A stretch of DNA of 64,000 nt from Bombilactobacillus mellis (GCF_000967245.1 NZ_KQ033878.1:186001-250000), one strand, 5' to 3'; positions 1 to 10,213 are shown, counted from the stretch's first letter. Notes: generated from the letters alone by a model not told the origin. Program-made: numbers and translations.

Positions 1-64
1 TATGAACCTGATTGATCAGCGCTAAAATTTGCTGGTTAGTTTTATTCTTAATAATAGTTGACAT
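1..64 (-). CDS. ylmH: YlmH-like S4-domain protein, N-terminal fragment (partial)
   Basis: Only the first 21 codons lie in the window; the gene runs off the left edge. An ATG at 62-64 opens a frame beginning MSTIIKNKTNQQILALINQV, starting one base after the ylmG stop codon. In lactobacilli and bacilli the gene after ylmG is ylmH, an RNA-binding S4-domain protein of the division cluster. The identity rests on position; the visible residues are too few to show a domain. Confidence 0.5.
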   Translation of the reverse strand, partial: MSTIIKNKTNQQILALINQVH

Positions 65-65
65 G

Positions 66-329
66 CTAAAATATTGACCCGATCCAACGCTCAATAATAT
101 CTAAAACAATAAAAGCAAAGATCGGCGATAAACTAATCCCAAAAATTGGTGGTATAAAACGATCAAAAAGATTCAAAAAAGGGTTAACTATTCGTCCAAT
201 CCACATTCCTAATTTCGAGGTTACTGCCCCGGGTAGCCAAGTCATAAAACAATAGATAATAATTATCCATTTATAAAGGCCAATTAAATCTATCAGAATA
301 ATTGGTAATCCATTGACAATATTGGTCAC
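66..329 (-). CDS. ylmG: YggT/YlmG family membrane protein
   Basis: An 87-residue membrane protein with two hydrophobic segments (about residues 8-33 and 62-84) separated by a polar stretch containing a proline-rich RFIPP motif, as in YggT/YlmG proteins. The family is linked to cell division and envelope integrity, but its biochemical role is not settled. It lies 16 bp after sepF and directly before the ylmH fragment, the standard order at the distal end of the Gram-positive dcw cluster, and is probably cotranscribed with sepF. Confidence 0.87.
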   Translation of the reverse strand: MTNIVNGLPIILIDLIGLYKWIIIIYCFMTWLPGAVTSKLGMWIGRIVNPFLNLFDRFIPPIFGISLSPIFAFIVLDIIERWIGSIF

Positions 330-345
330 TTAAATCTTTCCTCAC

Positions 346-747
346 CTATTCCGTAAAATTGTCAGTACCGTTATCAATTTCAAAGTTAGTGGGTGTATAT
401 AAAAACACATGGTCATCTACGCGCCGAATATCACCATTAATTGCAAATACGGTTCCGGTTAAGAAATCGGTAATGCGACGCATTTGCTCTTCACTAACAT
501 TTTTCAAATTAACCAGTACTGCGCGATTATTTAATAAATCCTTCGCAATCTCTTTCGCATCAGCATAGCGACGTGGTTCAATAACTTTGATTTCACTACG
601 CTGAGAAGTGCGCGGCTGCGGAGAATTTATTGAGACAACATTATTTTTGCGAACTTCCTTATTAGGATTTTCCGGCTGTTCTGCAACAGTATAATCATCT
701 TCTTCATCATTCATACCAAAAAAATTAGCCAATTTGTCAAAAGCCAT
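346..747 (-). CDS. sepF: Cell division protein SepF
   Basis: A 133-residue SepF. It starts with the membrane-targeting helix (MAFDKLANFFGM), followed by an acidic, probably disordered linker to about residue 50 and a C-terminal globular domain with the family pattern PRRYADAKEIAKDLLNNRAV. SepF polymerises into arcs, binds the FtsZ C-terminal tail and helps anchor the Z ring to the membrane. The start is supported by a purine-rich GGGAGGGAG site a few bases upstream. It lies 11 bp downstream of ftsZ in the same operon. Confidence 0.95.
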   Translation of the reverse strand: MAFDKLANFFGMNDEEDDYTVAEQPENPNKEVRKNNVVSINSPQPRTSQRSEIKVIEPRRYADAKEIAKDLLNNRAVLVNLKNVSEEQMRRITDFLTGTVFAINGDIRRVDDHVFLYTPTNFEIDNGTDNFTE

Positions 748-758
748 TCTACTCCCTC

Positions 759-1943
759 CTATCTTTTAGGACGGTGCTTCAAAAATGGGGGCATTGAGTC
801 CTCATCGTCATTATCGTCGTTTAAAGCATCTGATTGATTAAAAATATCAAAACCAGTAGTATTGCTGTCTTTATTATTACTATTAAAATCAGGTTGACTG
901 CCTACACCCCACGGATCATCGATCTTATCGCGATTGCTGGCAGGAGTTGTTGTAGGTTGTGAGTTAACAGTTTTGTTCTTTTTGGTTACTGGTTTTTCAT
1001 CATCAATTCCCGTCGCAATTACTGTAACCCGGACTTCATCACCCAGATTTTCATCCATCGAGGTCCCAAAAATAATATTAACATCTTCACTCGTCGCTTG
1101 CGAGACTACATTAGCTGATTCATTAGCTTCAAATAAAGATAAATCCGGGCCCCCCGTAATATTTAACAGTACCTGTTTTGCTCCATCAATTGAAACTTCT
1201 AAAAGTGGTGAGGAAATTGCTTTTTTAGTGGCTTCTACAATTCGATTTTCGCCATTGGCAGCCCCAATTCCCATTAAGGCTGAACCTTGATCAGACATGA
1301 CCGTTTTGATGTCAGCAAAATCCAAATTGACAAATCCCGGAGACGTAATTAAATCTGATATTCCTTGAACTCCTTGTCGCAAGACATCATCCGCTACATG
1401 CAGTGCTTCTTTCATAGGTGTTTTTTTATCAACAATTTCTAAAAGTCGATTATTAGCAATAACTACTAAGGTATCCACATGTTGCTTTAAATCCTCAATA
1501 CCCTTGTCTGCATATTTGGCACGTTTGGGACCTTCAAACATAAAAGGCCGAGTCACTACTCCTACAGTTAAAGCACCCGAATCTTTCGCCACACGGGCAA
1601 TAACGGGAGCCGCTCCCGTGCCTGTGCCGCCGCCCATACCGGCAGTAATAAAAATCATATCTGATTCTTTCAACAAATCAGAAATCACATCTTCACTTTC
1701 TTCAGCAGCTTTTTGGCCAATATCCGGGTTCGAACCGGCTCCTAGACCACGAGTTAACTTCGGACCTAGTTGCAAACGGGTATCAGCCTGGGATAAATCA
1801 AGGGCCTGCATATCAGTATTAGCAGCGATAAATTCGACACCCTTAATATTTTCCTCAACCATTCGATTGACAGCATTACCTCCAGCACCACCAACGCCGA
1901 TTACCTTGATTTTTGCTTTTGTATTTTCCGTTGAATTTTCCAT
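759..1943 (-). CDS. ftsZ: Cell division GTPase FtsZ
   Basis: A 394-residue tubulin homologue that forms the cytokinetic ring. The nucleotide-binding [11 protein letters not shown] motif is at residues 18-28 and the tubulin signature GGGTGTG at 104-110. A variable Asn/Asp/Ser-rich linker (about 320-380) leads to a C-terminal peptide, [11 protein letters not shown], which in other bacteria contacts FtsA, SepF and EzrA; all three partners are encoded in this window. AGGAGG lies 11 bp before the ATG. It follows ftsA with a 40-bp gap. Confidence 0.98.
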   Translation of the reverse strand: MENSTENTKAKIKVIGVGGAGGNAVNRMVEENIKGVEFIAANTDMQALDLSQADTRLQLGPKLTRGLGAGSNPDIGQKAAEESEDVISDLLKESDMIFITAGMGGGTGTGAAPVIARVAKDSGALTVGVVTRPFMFEGPKRAKYADKGIEDLKQHVDTLVVIANNRLLEIVDKKTPMKEALHVADDVLRQGVQGISDLITSPGFVNLDFADIKTVMSDQGSALMGIGAANGENRIVEATKKAISSPLLEVSIDGAKQVLLNITGGPDLSLFEANESANVVSQATSEDVNIIFGTSMDENLGDEVRVTVIATGIDDEKPVTKKNKTVNSQPTTTPASNRDKIDDPWGVGSQPDFNSNNKDSNTTGFDIFNQSDALNDDNDDEDSMPPFLKHRPKR

Positions 1944-1983
1944 GATAATTAAATCCTCCTGCTCTTACTGTTTACTTATTTAA

Positions 1984-3291
1984 TTAGTCAAAGAACTTTT
2001 TCCAAAAATTCTTGAATTTTTCTCCCATCGGCGTTGACGTTGGATGAGCATTATTATCGGAACTTTTTGGCGTCTGCGATTCTTCAGATTGAAAAGATTG
2101 AAAATTATCCTTTCCATCAGTGAAATTATGTTGTTGGATGACAGCATAGGCCAAAAGATCCAAATCATTCAAACTTTGTGCATAAGATACTAAGCCAAGG
2201 CTTTCAGTAAAAGCAGGATGACGCAGACCCATTTGCTGAGGAACAAAAGTTTTTACTTTTACACCAAAAATATTTCTTGCTAATTGATCGACTCCATCCA
2301 TTTCTGCTAAACCACCAGTAATCACTACTCCGCCTGGCAAATCAAAAGCTTTAATTTTAGCTAAACGCTTTTGTAGACGTTCAAAAATTTGCTGAACACG
2401 TGCAGTAATGATTTCTGATAAATATTTACTAGTTACTGCTTGCGGCTCATCTTGGCCAACAACTTCAACCGGAAATTCTTCGGCCTCTGAAGCCGCTTTA
2501 ATATTAACTGTTCCATAGTATCGTTGTAATTTAGCAGCATTTTGTAGAGTAGTATTCAAAACTACCGAAATATCATGTACTACAAGATTACCTCCCTCAG
2601 TATCCACTGTAGAGAATTTTAGTTTGCGATCGTGGATGACTGAGGCCGTACTTTGGCCTCCGCCCAGATCAATAAGAATCGTCCCAAAATTTTGTTCACC
2701 GTCAGTCAATGCTACTTGACTTAAAGCAGCTGGAGCTAAAACAGTGTGGACAATACTCAGCCCTGCCCTTTCTACTGCTTTTGCGACATTATGAACGATT
2801 GATTTAGGCAGAGAATACAAAATACCGCTAAATTCTAAGCGCGTCCCAATCATACCGCGTGGATCTTTAATATTTTTAAAACCATCAACACTAAAATTAT
2901 TTGGTATTAGAGCCACATATTCTTGTTCAGCTGGTAAAGTTTGCATTAAAGCAGCAGTCATTACCTGTTGTACATCTTTATCGTCTATTTCTTTAGTTTG
3001 ATCACTTAAAGCAATAGTCCCCTGGCATGAATAAATTTGTACACCATTAGTCGGTAATCCGACAACTACATCATGTATTTCTGTATTTGACTGCGAAGCA
3101 GCCTTTTTTACAGCCTCTTTTACTGCTGCAGAAGCTTTATCAATATCAACTATAACCCCCCGATTCATGCCCTGAGCATGCGCACTGCCAATGCCTATGA
3201 CATTTAATTGTCCCTTGGAAACATTGGCAACGACTACTTTCATCGCAGTCGTTCCAATATCTAAACTTACAATAATCATTGAATCATCCAT
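1984..3291 (-). CDS. ftsA: Cell division protein FtsA (actin-like Z-ring anchor)
   Basis: A 435-residue actin-fold ATPase. The phosphate-1 motif (LDIGTTAMK) is near the N terminus and the second phosphate/adenosine motifs (LIDLGGGQS, VVITGGLAEM) are in the expected order. The last residues, MGEKFKNFWKKFFD, form a basic amphipathic helix of the type that tethers FtsA to the membrane. I chose the ATG at 3291, 7 bp after a GGGGGA site, over the TTG one codon upstream. It is followed closely by ftsZ. Confidence 0.96.
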   Translation of the reverse strand: MDDSMIIVSLDIGTTAMKVVVANVSKGQLNVIGIGSAHAQGMNRGVIVDIDKASAAVKEAVKKAASQSNTEIHDVVVGLPTNGVQIYSCQGTIALSDQTKEIDDKDVQQVMTAALMQTLPAEQEYVALIPNNFSVDGFKNIKDPRGMIGTRLEFSGILYSLPKSIVHNVAKAVERAGLSIVHTVLAPAALSQVALTDGEQNFGTILIDLGGGQSTASVIHDRKLKFSTVDTEGGNLVVHDISVVLNTTLQNAAKLQRYYGTVNIKAASEAEEFPVEVVGQDEPQAVTSKYLSEIITARVQQIFERLQKRLAKIKAFDLPGGVVITGGLAEMDGVDQLARNIFGVKVKTFVPQQMGLRHPAFTESLGLVSYAQSLNDLDLLAYAVIQQHNFTDGKDNFQSFQSEESQTPKSSDNNAHPTSTPMGEKFKNFWKKFFD

Positions 3292-3382
3292 CAAGCGATC
3301 CCCCTGAAATGCATTGGTACAACAAATCCAATCTTACATTAAATGATACCACAAAAACCATGGTTACAAAATTACACACCCT

Positions 3383-4171
3383 TTATTTTTTCTTTGGAAA
3401 AGATTTTGAATAAGCCCCTAATTCTAAATTAACGATTCCTTTAGCCGGCATTTGTTTGGCGATCTCCGGATAATACTGTAATTTATCTTGAAGAGTTCGA
3501 ATGTCGCCAATGACAATATTGCCGTCATTCATATATAAAGTAATACGATATTGATTTTTAACATTTTTATTCCCGTGAATTTCGGAAATATCATTTCTTA
3601 ATTTGGCTGGTAAATGTAAATACAACTGTACAAACTTGGCTAACGAAGTTTTCGTGCCAAAATCTTGATAAACCGGAAAATTACCAATAGGCTGGGCCAA
3701 TTTTTCAGAGAGAATCCGACTGTTCTCTAAAATTCGATAATAGCCACCATTTTTGAGTAAAAAACCGACTGTTTGGTATTCATGAACATTAATTTTTAAA
3801 TTATTAAAATCCTGATAATGATAATTGACCGTTTTGACTAACGGTACCTGTCGTTGAATGCGCCGATAAATCGCTTTTTTATGAATTAGGGTATTAATTA
3901 CTAAAGACTCATTCTTAATTTGTGAAGCATCGATAATTTGTTGAGCCCCCAAGTAATTGGTTCCTGTTACAGAAATAGTGCGCACGTGTCCCAGCGGTGA
4001 AAACAAATAGCCGATAACAATTATTAGTATTCCTAAAAAAACAATAAAATAATTTTTAAAAGATATTCGCCTTAACTTTTGGATAAGATTAACTCCGTGA
4101 TGTTGTTTCGACTGAGCTGGCTGATATTCATTATCTATAAAAATTAAGTTATTACGCTTACGTCTGGCCAT
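3383..4171 (-). CDS. divIB: Division protein DivIB/FtsQ
   Basis: A 262-residue bitopic protein with a basic cytoplasmic N terminus (ARRKRNN), one transmembrane helix (about residues 45-65), then an extracytoplasmic POTRA domain beginning HVRTISVTGTNYLG and a beta domain. DivIB works with FtsL and DivIC to activate septal synthesis. The frame also has a GTG three codons upstream (4180). Both starts overlap the 3' end of murG, which implies translational coupling, so the exact start is uncertain. The 91-bp gap to ftsA is the largest inside this cluster. Confidence 0.92.
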   Translation of the reverse strand: MARRKRNNLIFIDNEYQPAQSKQHHGVNLIQKLRRISFKNYFIVFLGILIIVIGYLFSPLGHVRTISVTGTNYLGAQQIIDASQIKNESLVINTLIHKKAIYRRIQRQVPLVKTVNYHYQDFNNLKINVHEYQTVGFLLKNGGYYRILENSRILSEKLAQPIGNFPVYQDFGTKTSLAKFVQLYLHLPAKLRNDISEIHGNKNVKNQYRITLYMNDGNIVIGDIRTLQDKLQYYPEIAKQMPAKGIVNLELGAYSKSFPKKK

Positions 4172-5279
4172 GAGCCCCACTTCTTGTTTTTATTAAATTT
4201 TCTAATACTGAAATTAAACGATCACTGGCATCAGGTACCCCTAATTTACGGGCATTTTGTGCTAATTGAGCCTGTAATTTCCGATCGGTCAAAACTTGAT
4301 CAATCAGGGCTAATAAGCGGTCGCCGGTAAGTTCTTGTTCAGCAATCATTAAAGCCGCCTGCTTATTGACTAAAGATTGAGCGTTTTTAGTTTGATGATC
4401 ATGGGTTACATAAGGACTGGGAATAAAAATACTTGGTACTCCTAGAACTGTTAATTCAGCAATCGAGGTCGCTCCGCTACGTCCAACTACTAGGGCTAAA
4501 TCCGGTAAAATTGCCGGCATATCATCTATATAAGGTACTATTTTGATGTTGTCTTTTAAATTAAGCTTAGCCACTTGCTGGCGCACATTATTATAGTGAA
4601 CTTGACCAGTCACGAATAGGACTTGATAAGAACGATGCGCTAGTTGCGGCAGCATTTGAATAGCAGTTTTATTAATAGGAGCAGCCCCGCGGCTGCCACC
4701 AAAGATCATAACTGTTGGAATTTGCGGTTGTAAATCAAATTCAGTTAATCTTGCATTAGCCTGAAAACTTGCTACTTCTTGAGCCCGCGGATTACCTGTA
4801 AACACTAACTTATCTTTTTCCTTAAATTGTTGGGTTACATCATTAAAGGCATACGCAATTTTATCTACAAAATGACCCAAGAATTTATTCGTCAATCCGG
4901 CTACCGAATTTTGCTCATGAATTAACGTGGGGATTTTTAATAAATGAGCGGCAAAAACCACGGAACTAGACACATACCCCCCAGTACCGACTACTACATC
5001 TGGTTGAAAATGACGAATAATTCGTTTAGCTTTGCCGATACTACTTAAAAAAAGCTGCAGAGTTTGTAGGTTATACCAACTTAGTTTCCTTTTAAAGCCT
5101 TGAATTTTGATAGTTTGAAAATTAATTTTTTCCTGGGTAATAATTTTTTCTTCTAATCCCGACTCGGTACCCACATACAAAACTGCATCTAATAATTGTC
5201 GTTGTTGCAACCGTTTAATTAAAGCCAAAGCCGGATAAATATGACCTCCAGTCCCCCCACCGGATACAATTATTCTCAT
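4158..5279 (-). CDS. murG: UDP-GlcNAc:lipid I GlcNAc transferase MurG
   Basis: A 373-residue GT-B glycosyltransferase that converts lipid I to lipid II on the inner face of the membrane. The N-terminal glycine-rich GGGTGGHIYPALAL loop is at residues 7-20. The C-terminal nucleotide-sugar domain contains GGSRGAAPIN and the donor-binding stretch VGRSGATSIAEL. An AGGTGA site formed from the last murD codons precedes the ATG, 3 bp after the murD stop. The 3' end overlaps divIB. Confidence 0.97.
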   Translation of the reverse strand: MRIIVSGGGTGGHIYPALALIKRLQQRQLLDAVLYVGTESGLEEKIITQEKINFQTIKIQGFKRKLSWYNLQTLQLFLSSIGKAKRIIRHFQPDVVVGTGGYVSSSVVFAAHLLKIPTLIHEQNSVAGLTNKFLGHFVDKIAYAFNDVTQQFKEKDKLVFTGNPRAQEVASFQANARLTEFDLQPQIPTVMIFGGSRGAAPINKTAIQMLPQLAHRSYQVLFVTGQVHYNNVRQQVAKLNLKDNIKIVPYIDDMPAILPDLALVVGRSGATSIAELTVLGVPSIFIPSPYVTHDHQTKNAQSLVNKQAALMIAEQELTGDRLLALIDQVLTDRKLQAQLAQNARKLGVPDASDRLISVLENLIKTRSGAHGQT

Positions 5280-5282
5280 AAA

Positions 5283-6647
5283 TTATTCACCTAACTTTTT
5301 AATATCATTTAAGAAGCGATCACCACGCTGTTCAAAGGTTTGAAATTGATCCCAACTAGCTGCTGCCGGTGATAACAATAAAACATCTCCTGGATCTGTT
5401 AGTGACCAAGCTAAAGGCACGGCTTCATCTAAATTGTCTACCAGCTTTATTGTTGGTATTTGTGCCTTTTGAGCAGCGGCAGCCATTAAGTGCTTAGTTT
5501 GCCCATAAAGTATAATTGCTTTAACTTTTTTTAAGGGTTCCACTAATTTATCAAAAGTAAATCCTCGATCCAATCCGCCGGCGATTAAAACTATCGGCTG
5601 AGAAAAAGCCTCTAAAGCCACAATAGTTGCTTCTATATTAGTTGCCTTAGAATCATTATAAATGCTGCGACCAGCCAGTTTTTCAACAAATTGAATCCGA
5701 TGTTTTACCCCTTGAAAAGTTGTTAATACCTGACAAATATCTGCCTTAGTTTTGCCATAAATTTTAGCTACGGCAATAGCCGCTAAATAGTTTTCGATAT
5801 TATGCTTCCCTGGTAAGGGCAACTCACTTATAGAAATTATTTTTTCATCTCGAAAATATAAATCATTTCCCTTTTGATAAGCGCCGGCTTGAGACTTATT
5901 TAACCGTGAAAAGGGAACAATTTGAGCCGCACTTTGCTGGGCTAAGTCGCGCCATTCTTTTTGATCATAATTAACGACAAAATAATCCGCAGCAGTTTGA
6001 TTTTTGGTGATATTCATTTTGGCCTTGATGTAATTAGCACGTGTTTTATGATAATCCAAATGCGCTTCATAAATATTAGTTAGAACGGCTATTTTAGGAC
6101 GCAGTTGCGTTACTCCTAACAGTTGAAAGCTCGACATTTCTACTACAATATCATCTTCAGCGCTAGCCTTTTGAACCACTTGTGAAACTGGGATGCCAAT
6201 ATTGCCGGCTTTATAAGCATGGCCCGCTGACCGATTTTGATCCAAAATAAGTTGAATTAAGGTAGTAGTAGTCGTTTTGCCATTGGTCCCGGTAACACAC
6301 ACCATAGGAGCCGAACTAACTTCATAGGCTAACTCAGGTTCTGTTATAATCGGAATTTTCCGGGCCATCGCTGCTTTAATGAGGGGATTATCATACGGTA
6401 TCCCTGGATTTTTGACAATTAACGAAAAATCCTCATCCAACAGCTGTAGCGGATGTCCTCCCATAATGACTTGAATGCCTAATTGTTGCAGCTGAACTAA
6501 ACTTTTATCGTCGTTAGGTAAAGTTTGCTTATCATTGACTGTTACTTGCGCACCTAATTGCTGCAATAATTGGGCCGCATAAAAACCACTTTTGGCTAAC
6601 CCCACAATAAGCACCTTTTTATTTTGATAATCTTGTATTAATTTCAT
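5283..6647 (-). CDS. murD: UDP-MurNAc-L-Ala:D-Glu ligase MurD
   Basis: A 454-residue ATP-dependent Mur ligase that adds D-glutamate to UDP-MurNAc-L-alanine. A Rossmann-like UDP-binding domain (VLIVGLAKSGFYAA) is followed by the ATPase P-loop GTNGKTT at residues 120-126, the central ExxxFQL-type segment (EMSSFQL) and the C-terminal domain with NDSKATN and GGLDRGF. Length is normal for MurD. It sits between mraY (10-bp gap) and murG (3-bp gap) in the precursor-synthesis part of the cluster. Confidence 0.97.
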   Translation of the reverse strand: MKLIQDYQNKKVLIVGLAKSGFYAAQLLQQLGAQVTVNDKQTLPNDDKSLVQLQQLGIQVIMGGHPLQLLDEDFSLIVKNPGIPYDNPLIKAAMARKIPIITEPELAYEVSSAPMVCVTGTNGKTTTTTLIQLILDQNRSAGHAYKAGNIGIPVSQVVQKASAEDDIVVEMSSFQLLGVTQLRPKIAVLTNIYEAHLDYHKTRANYIKAKMNITKNQTAADYFVVNYDQKEWRDLAQQSAAQIVPFSRLNKSQAGAYQKGNDLYFRDEKIISISELPLPGKHNIENYLAAIAVAKIYGKTKADICQVLTTFQGVKHRIQFVEKLAGRSIYNDSKATNIEATIVALEAFSQPIVLIAGGLDRGFTFDKLVEPLKKVKAIILYGQTKHLMAAAAQKAQIPTIKLVDNLDEAVPLAWSLTDPGDVLLLSPAAASWDQFQTFEQRGDRFLNDIKKLGE

Positions 6648-6657
6648 TCCATACCAC

Positions 6658-7629
6658 CTATCCTATAAAAATTAGTAAATAGCTTGCACTAGCTATCAGA
6701 CTGACCAGCCAAAAAGTCAGTACTATTTTCCATTCCGACCAGCCGAGCATTTCAAAATGATGATGAATAGGTGACATCTTAAATACTCTTTTACCAGTTA
6801 ATTTGAACACCAGAACTTGAATAATCACACTGGCGGTTTCAATTACAAAAACAATTCCAATCCACAATAAAGACCAAATATGCCCTAGTAAAATGGCAAT
6901 AGCTGCTAAACCGGCACCTAAGGCTAAAGAACCAACATCTCCCATAAAAATTCGAGCCGGTTTATGATTAAAGACTAAAAAGCTAAGCATAGCCCCGCAA
7001 ACACTTAAGCAAACCAGTAAAATATCCAGGTTTTGCTGACGATAAGCAATATAAGCGTAAGTAGCATAAGAAATAATACTTAAACCTGCCACTAAACCAT
7101 CCAAACCATCAGTTAAATTGACCGCATTAGAAAACCCTACCAGCCAAAAAATCATCAACAAACCTAATACTACCTTTGAATGCCAAATAAAAGGTCCAAC
7201 CTGTAAGTCAATAGGCAGTTTTTGGTAAAAATAAAAGCTAATAAAAACTATTGCAAAAAGCAATTGCAAAAGTGATTTTTGCCACGCATATAAACCTAAG
7301 TTTCGATTATTTTTTAATTTAATAAAATCGTCTAAAAACCCAATTAAACCAAATAACAGCAGCATTAAGCTAACTAAAAATAAAGCAGTAGAATATACTT
7401 GTAAGTAAGAACCAGCCCAAATATTAGTGGCTACGATTGCCACCAAAAAGACTATCCCACCCATAGTGGGAGTTCCCGCTTTATAATTCTGCCACTTGGG
7501 TCCTTCTTCTCGGATTTGCTGTCCCTCTTTATGGACAACCATCATTTTAATAAAGAGTGGCATTAAAATGCTAACAATTACCAAACTGCTAATAAATGAC
7601 CATAAAAAATTAAAATTCCAATTTTGCAT
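6658..7629 (-). CDS. mraY: Phospho-MurNAc-pentapeptide transferase MraY
   Basis: A 323-residue polytopic membrane enzyme that moves phospho-MurNAc-pentapeptide onto undecaprenyl phosphate to make lipid I. About ten hydrophobic segments are visible. The cytoplasmic loops carry FLDDFIK (the Asp pair that binds metal), NAVNLTDGLDGL and the C-terminal SPIHHHFEMLGW histidine motif, all diagnostic for MraY. It starts 24 bp after the PBP gene. Confidence 0.97.
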   Translation of the reverse strand: MQNWNFNFLWSFISSLVIVSILMPLFIKMMVVHKEGQQIREEGPKWQNYKAGTPTMGGIVFLVAIVATNIWAGSYLQVYSTALFLVSLMLLLFGLIGFLDDFIKLKNNRNLGLYAWQKSLLQLLFAIVFISFYFYQKLPIDLQVGPFIWHSKVVLGLLMIFWLVGFSNAVNLTDGLDGLVAGLSIISYATYAYIAYRQQNLDILLVCLSVCGAMLSFLVFNHKPARIFMGDVGSLALGAGLAAIAILLGHIWSLLWIGIVFVIETASVIIQVLVFKLTGKRVFKMSPIHHHFEMLGWSEWKIVLTFWLVSLIASASYLLIFIG

Positions 7630-7653
7630 TAGTAAAATTCCTCACCTATACAC

Positions 7654-9813
7654 TTATCGTTTAAGATTTATTATGATTTGTTTGACATTATTTAGGATGG
7701 CACCCGAGGCCACATTTTGCTTAAAAGCATAACCGCGACCTTTTAAAATAATCTTTTTACCAGTAATTTCTGAAAATTTCAACAAATCACTTTTGGACCA
7801 TCCGCTAACATCCGGCATGGTCATAGCTCCATTAGTTAATAAAATAATTCGTTGTTCTGGTAAAATTTTCGATTTTGCTGTGGGTAGTTGTTGAACCACA
7901 GTATTTCCAGTTCCGACAACTCCGACATTCAATTTTTGAGCTTGCAAAGAGCTGCGTGCTTGCTCCAAATTTTTGCCGGTTACATCGGCTAAAGAAACCG
8001 TCAGGTCGTTAGTTTTCACATCTTCTATTTTACCGGTTCCCAGCAAACGTTGCATTAATGGATTAAAAACTTCGGATAAAACTTTTTCAGCAGAAGTGTC
8101 CAAATTCTGCGGCTGTTGCATGGTAATATAAACTAGAAACTGCGGATCAGTTGCCGGTGCTAGACCAGCTACGGAATAAATATAATCATTACCGCCCGTC
8201 AAATAACCGCCTTTAGCACTGGCAATTTGGGCAGTCCCAGTTTTTGCGGCAATATCTTGGCCTTCTATTTTATAAACTGTTCCCGTTCCATACTTTGTTT
8301 CTACAACCTCACGCATTGTTTTTAAGACTTCTTTAGCTGTAGCTGCAGAAACCGGTTGTCCGACCTTTTGTTTAGGCAGCCGTTTCACTTGACCAGTATT
8401 AGGATCTTCAATTTGTGAAACTAAGCGGGGTTTCATCATTATCCCCTGATTGCCAATGGCCCCTAAAGCTTGAATCATTTGGACGCCAGTAACATCTATA
8501 CTTTGGCCAAAAGCAGTAATTGCTTGATCGGACAAATGTTGAAAACTAATACTTCCTGCGACTTCTCCCGGTAAAGTCACCCCCGTTTTTTGTCCCATAT
8601 GAAATTTTTTTAAATAATTAAGCCAAGTATCTGCTCCCATTTGCTGTTCCAAAAAAACCATGCCAACATTACTGGAACGTACAAAAGCTTGCTCCAAGGG
8701 AATATCACCCCAGCCAGTCATATTCCAATCGCGCACTACTCGACCACCAATATTTACTGCTCCCGAATGATAATATTGATTTGGATTATAATGATGTGAT
8801 TCAATTGCAGCTGCTAAGGTCATAACTTTCATTACTGATCCGGGCTCATATTGATCTTGGACATTAATATTGCGCCAAGAATTGGCCAGCCCAGTTTTAG
8901 TTTGCGGATTAAAATTAGGCCGTTGGGTTAGCGCAATAATATTACCATTCTTAGGATTAGTAACAAACGCCTGCATGGAAACTGGATGATATTTTTCTAC
9001 AACTTGGCTAACTAACTGTTCCAGATAGTACTGATAATTGGGATCTAAAGTCGTATAAATATTTTTTCCTTGTTGTGGATTTTTAATTTCTCTATGAGTT
9101 TGCGGCAAAGTATATCCTTGCGGATCTATCCAGCGAATATCAGAACCATTTTTCCCTTCTAATTGCCGGTTATAATATTGCTCCAAACCCATCTTTCCTT
9201 CCAGCTGGGACTGTTTGTCGCCACTTGGTTGAGCCAAGCCGATAGTGTTTGCGGCCATTTCGCCATTAGGATAAGAACGTGATGGTGTGGCATAAAAATA
9301 TATTCCCGGCAGATGATGACTGACAATACTTTTTTTAACGCTTAAACTTAAATTCTTCCCAGCACTTCCGAACTCTACTTGAAAAACATGAGTATCACGC
9401 GGACAAAGAATTTGATAAATTTCTTTTGGACTTAAGGAAATATATTTACTTAAAATTTGTGCAGTTTGCTTTTTATTGTTCACATATAAGGGCTTTTTAT
9501 TGCTACCAACATAATTTTTATCTATAACTGCATACATACTATAAGTTTTATTACTGTAAGCTAACTTGGAACCATCATTAGCATAAATCGTCCCTCGTTG
9601 GGCCCATAGAGTTTTTTGATGACGATATTTTTTAGTAGTCCTTTGGGTTAAATCCACACTGCCCACATGGCCACTAACAGCAATATAAGTAAAACGAACA
9701 GTAAACAAAATAAAAAATAAGGCAATCACGCCGAGAAAGAATAAACCAATAATTCTTCGATCACGTCTTGCCTTTTTTATTATAAAATGTTTTTGCTTTC
9801 TTGAATCTTTCAT
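7654..9813 (-). CDS. ftsI: Division-specific class B penicillin-binding protein (PBP2X type)
   Basis: A 719-residue septal transpeptidase. It has a short basic cytoplasmic tail, one transmembrane anchor (about residues 22-44), a dimerisation domain, then the penicillin-binding domain with SxxK in EPGSVMKV, SxN in RSSNVGM and KTGTAQ. The C-terminal 130 residues contain two PASTA-like repeats (SLADVTGKNLEQARSSL and MPDVSGWSKSDLLKF). It pairs with an FtsW-type SEDS polymerase. Its start overlaps the ftsL stop by 4 bp. Confidence 0.96.
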   Translation of the reverse strand: MKDSRKQKHFIIKKARRDRRIIGLFFLGVIALFFILFTVRFTYIAVSGHVGSVDLTQRTTKKYRHQKTLWAQRGTIYANDGSKLAYSNKTYSMYAVIDKNYVGSNKKPLYVNNKKQTAQILSKYISLSPKEIYQILCPRDTHVFQVEFGSAGKNLSLSVKKSIVSHHLPGIYFYATPSRSYPNGEMAANTIGLAQPSGDKQSQLEGKMGLEQYYNRQLEGKNGSDIRWIDPQGYTLPQTHREIKNPQQGKNIYTTLDPNYQYYLEQLVSQVVEKYHPVSMQAFVTNPKNGNIIALTQRPNFNPQTKTGLANSWRNINVQDQYEPGSVMKVMTLAAAIESHHYNPNQYYHSGAVNIGGRVVRDWNMTGWGDIPLEQAFVRSSNVGMVFLEQQMGADTWLNYLKKFHMGQKTGVTLPGEVAGSISFQHLSDQAITAFGQSIDVTGVQMIQALGAIGNQGIMMKPRLVSQIEDPNTGQVKRLPKQKVGQPVSAATAKEVLKTMREVVETKYGTGTVYKIEGQDIAAKTGTAQIASAKGGYLTGGNDYIYSVAGLAPATDPQFLVYITMQQPQNLDTSAEKVLSEVFNPLMQRLLGTGKIEDVKTNDLTVSLADVTGKNLEQARSSLQAQKLNVGVVGTGNTVVQQLPTAKSKILPEQRIILLTNGAMTMPDVSGWSKSDLLKFSEITGKKIILKGRGYAFKQNVASGAILNNVKQIIINLKR

Positions 9814-10193
9814 TTTGAAATATTCCTTATATTATCAGATCTTAAGGTTAAGTGATGCTCATTGGCAATCTGCAAGAGCCGACTAGAACTGTTTAATTCA
9901 CTTATTTCTTGTCGTAATGTAGTATTTTTAGCCACCACTACCTGGGTTTTAGTGGCCTCATCTTGAATCTGGCGCTGTTGTTGCGCATTGCTAGTCCTGA
10001 GATTAACAAGCAGCAGCATCATAAGTAAAGAAATCAAGCCAATACCAATCACTAGGGCCTTTTCCAGTTTTGAAAAGGGCACCGCCTTATTGTTAACTTT
10101 TAAGGCCTGATGGACATTATTATCCTTTTCAGTTTCAATTTTTGGTGCGGTTTGTATTTTTTGCTCAACATCTCTAGCCGTATTCTGCAACAT
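9810..10193 (-). CDS. ftsL: Cell division protein FtsL
   Basis: A 127-residue bitopic protein with a charged cytoplasmic N terminus, one transmembrane helix (about residues 64-83) and an external coiled-coil segment rich in Gln, Asn and Leu. That is the FtsL plan; the sequence itself is poorly conserved in this family, so the call leans on position between rsmH and the septal PBP. FtsL joins DivIB and DivIC to switch on septal synthesis. Confidence 0.9.
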   Translation of the reverse strand: MLQNTARDVEQKIQTAPKIETEKDNNVHQALKVNNKAVPFSKLEKALVIGIGLISLLMMLLLVNLRTSNAQQQRQIQDEATKTQVVVAKNTTLRQEISELNSSSRLLQIANEHHLTLRSDNIRNISK

Positions 10194-10213
10194 AATCTAA
10201 TCCCCAATAATAT

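Noticed and set aside
1504-1983. 159-residue plus-strand ORF inside ftsZ
   Set aside because: It is a long reading-frame shadow of ftsZ with no start signal of its own.
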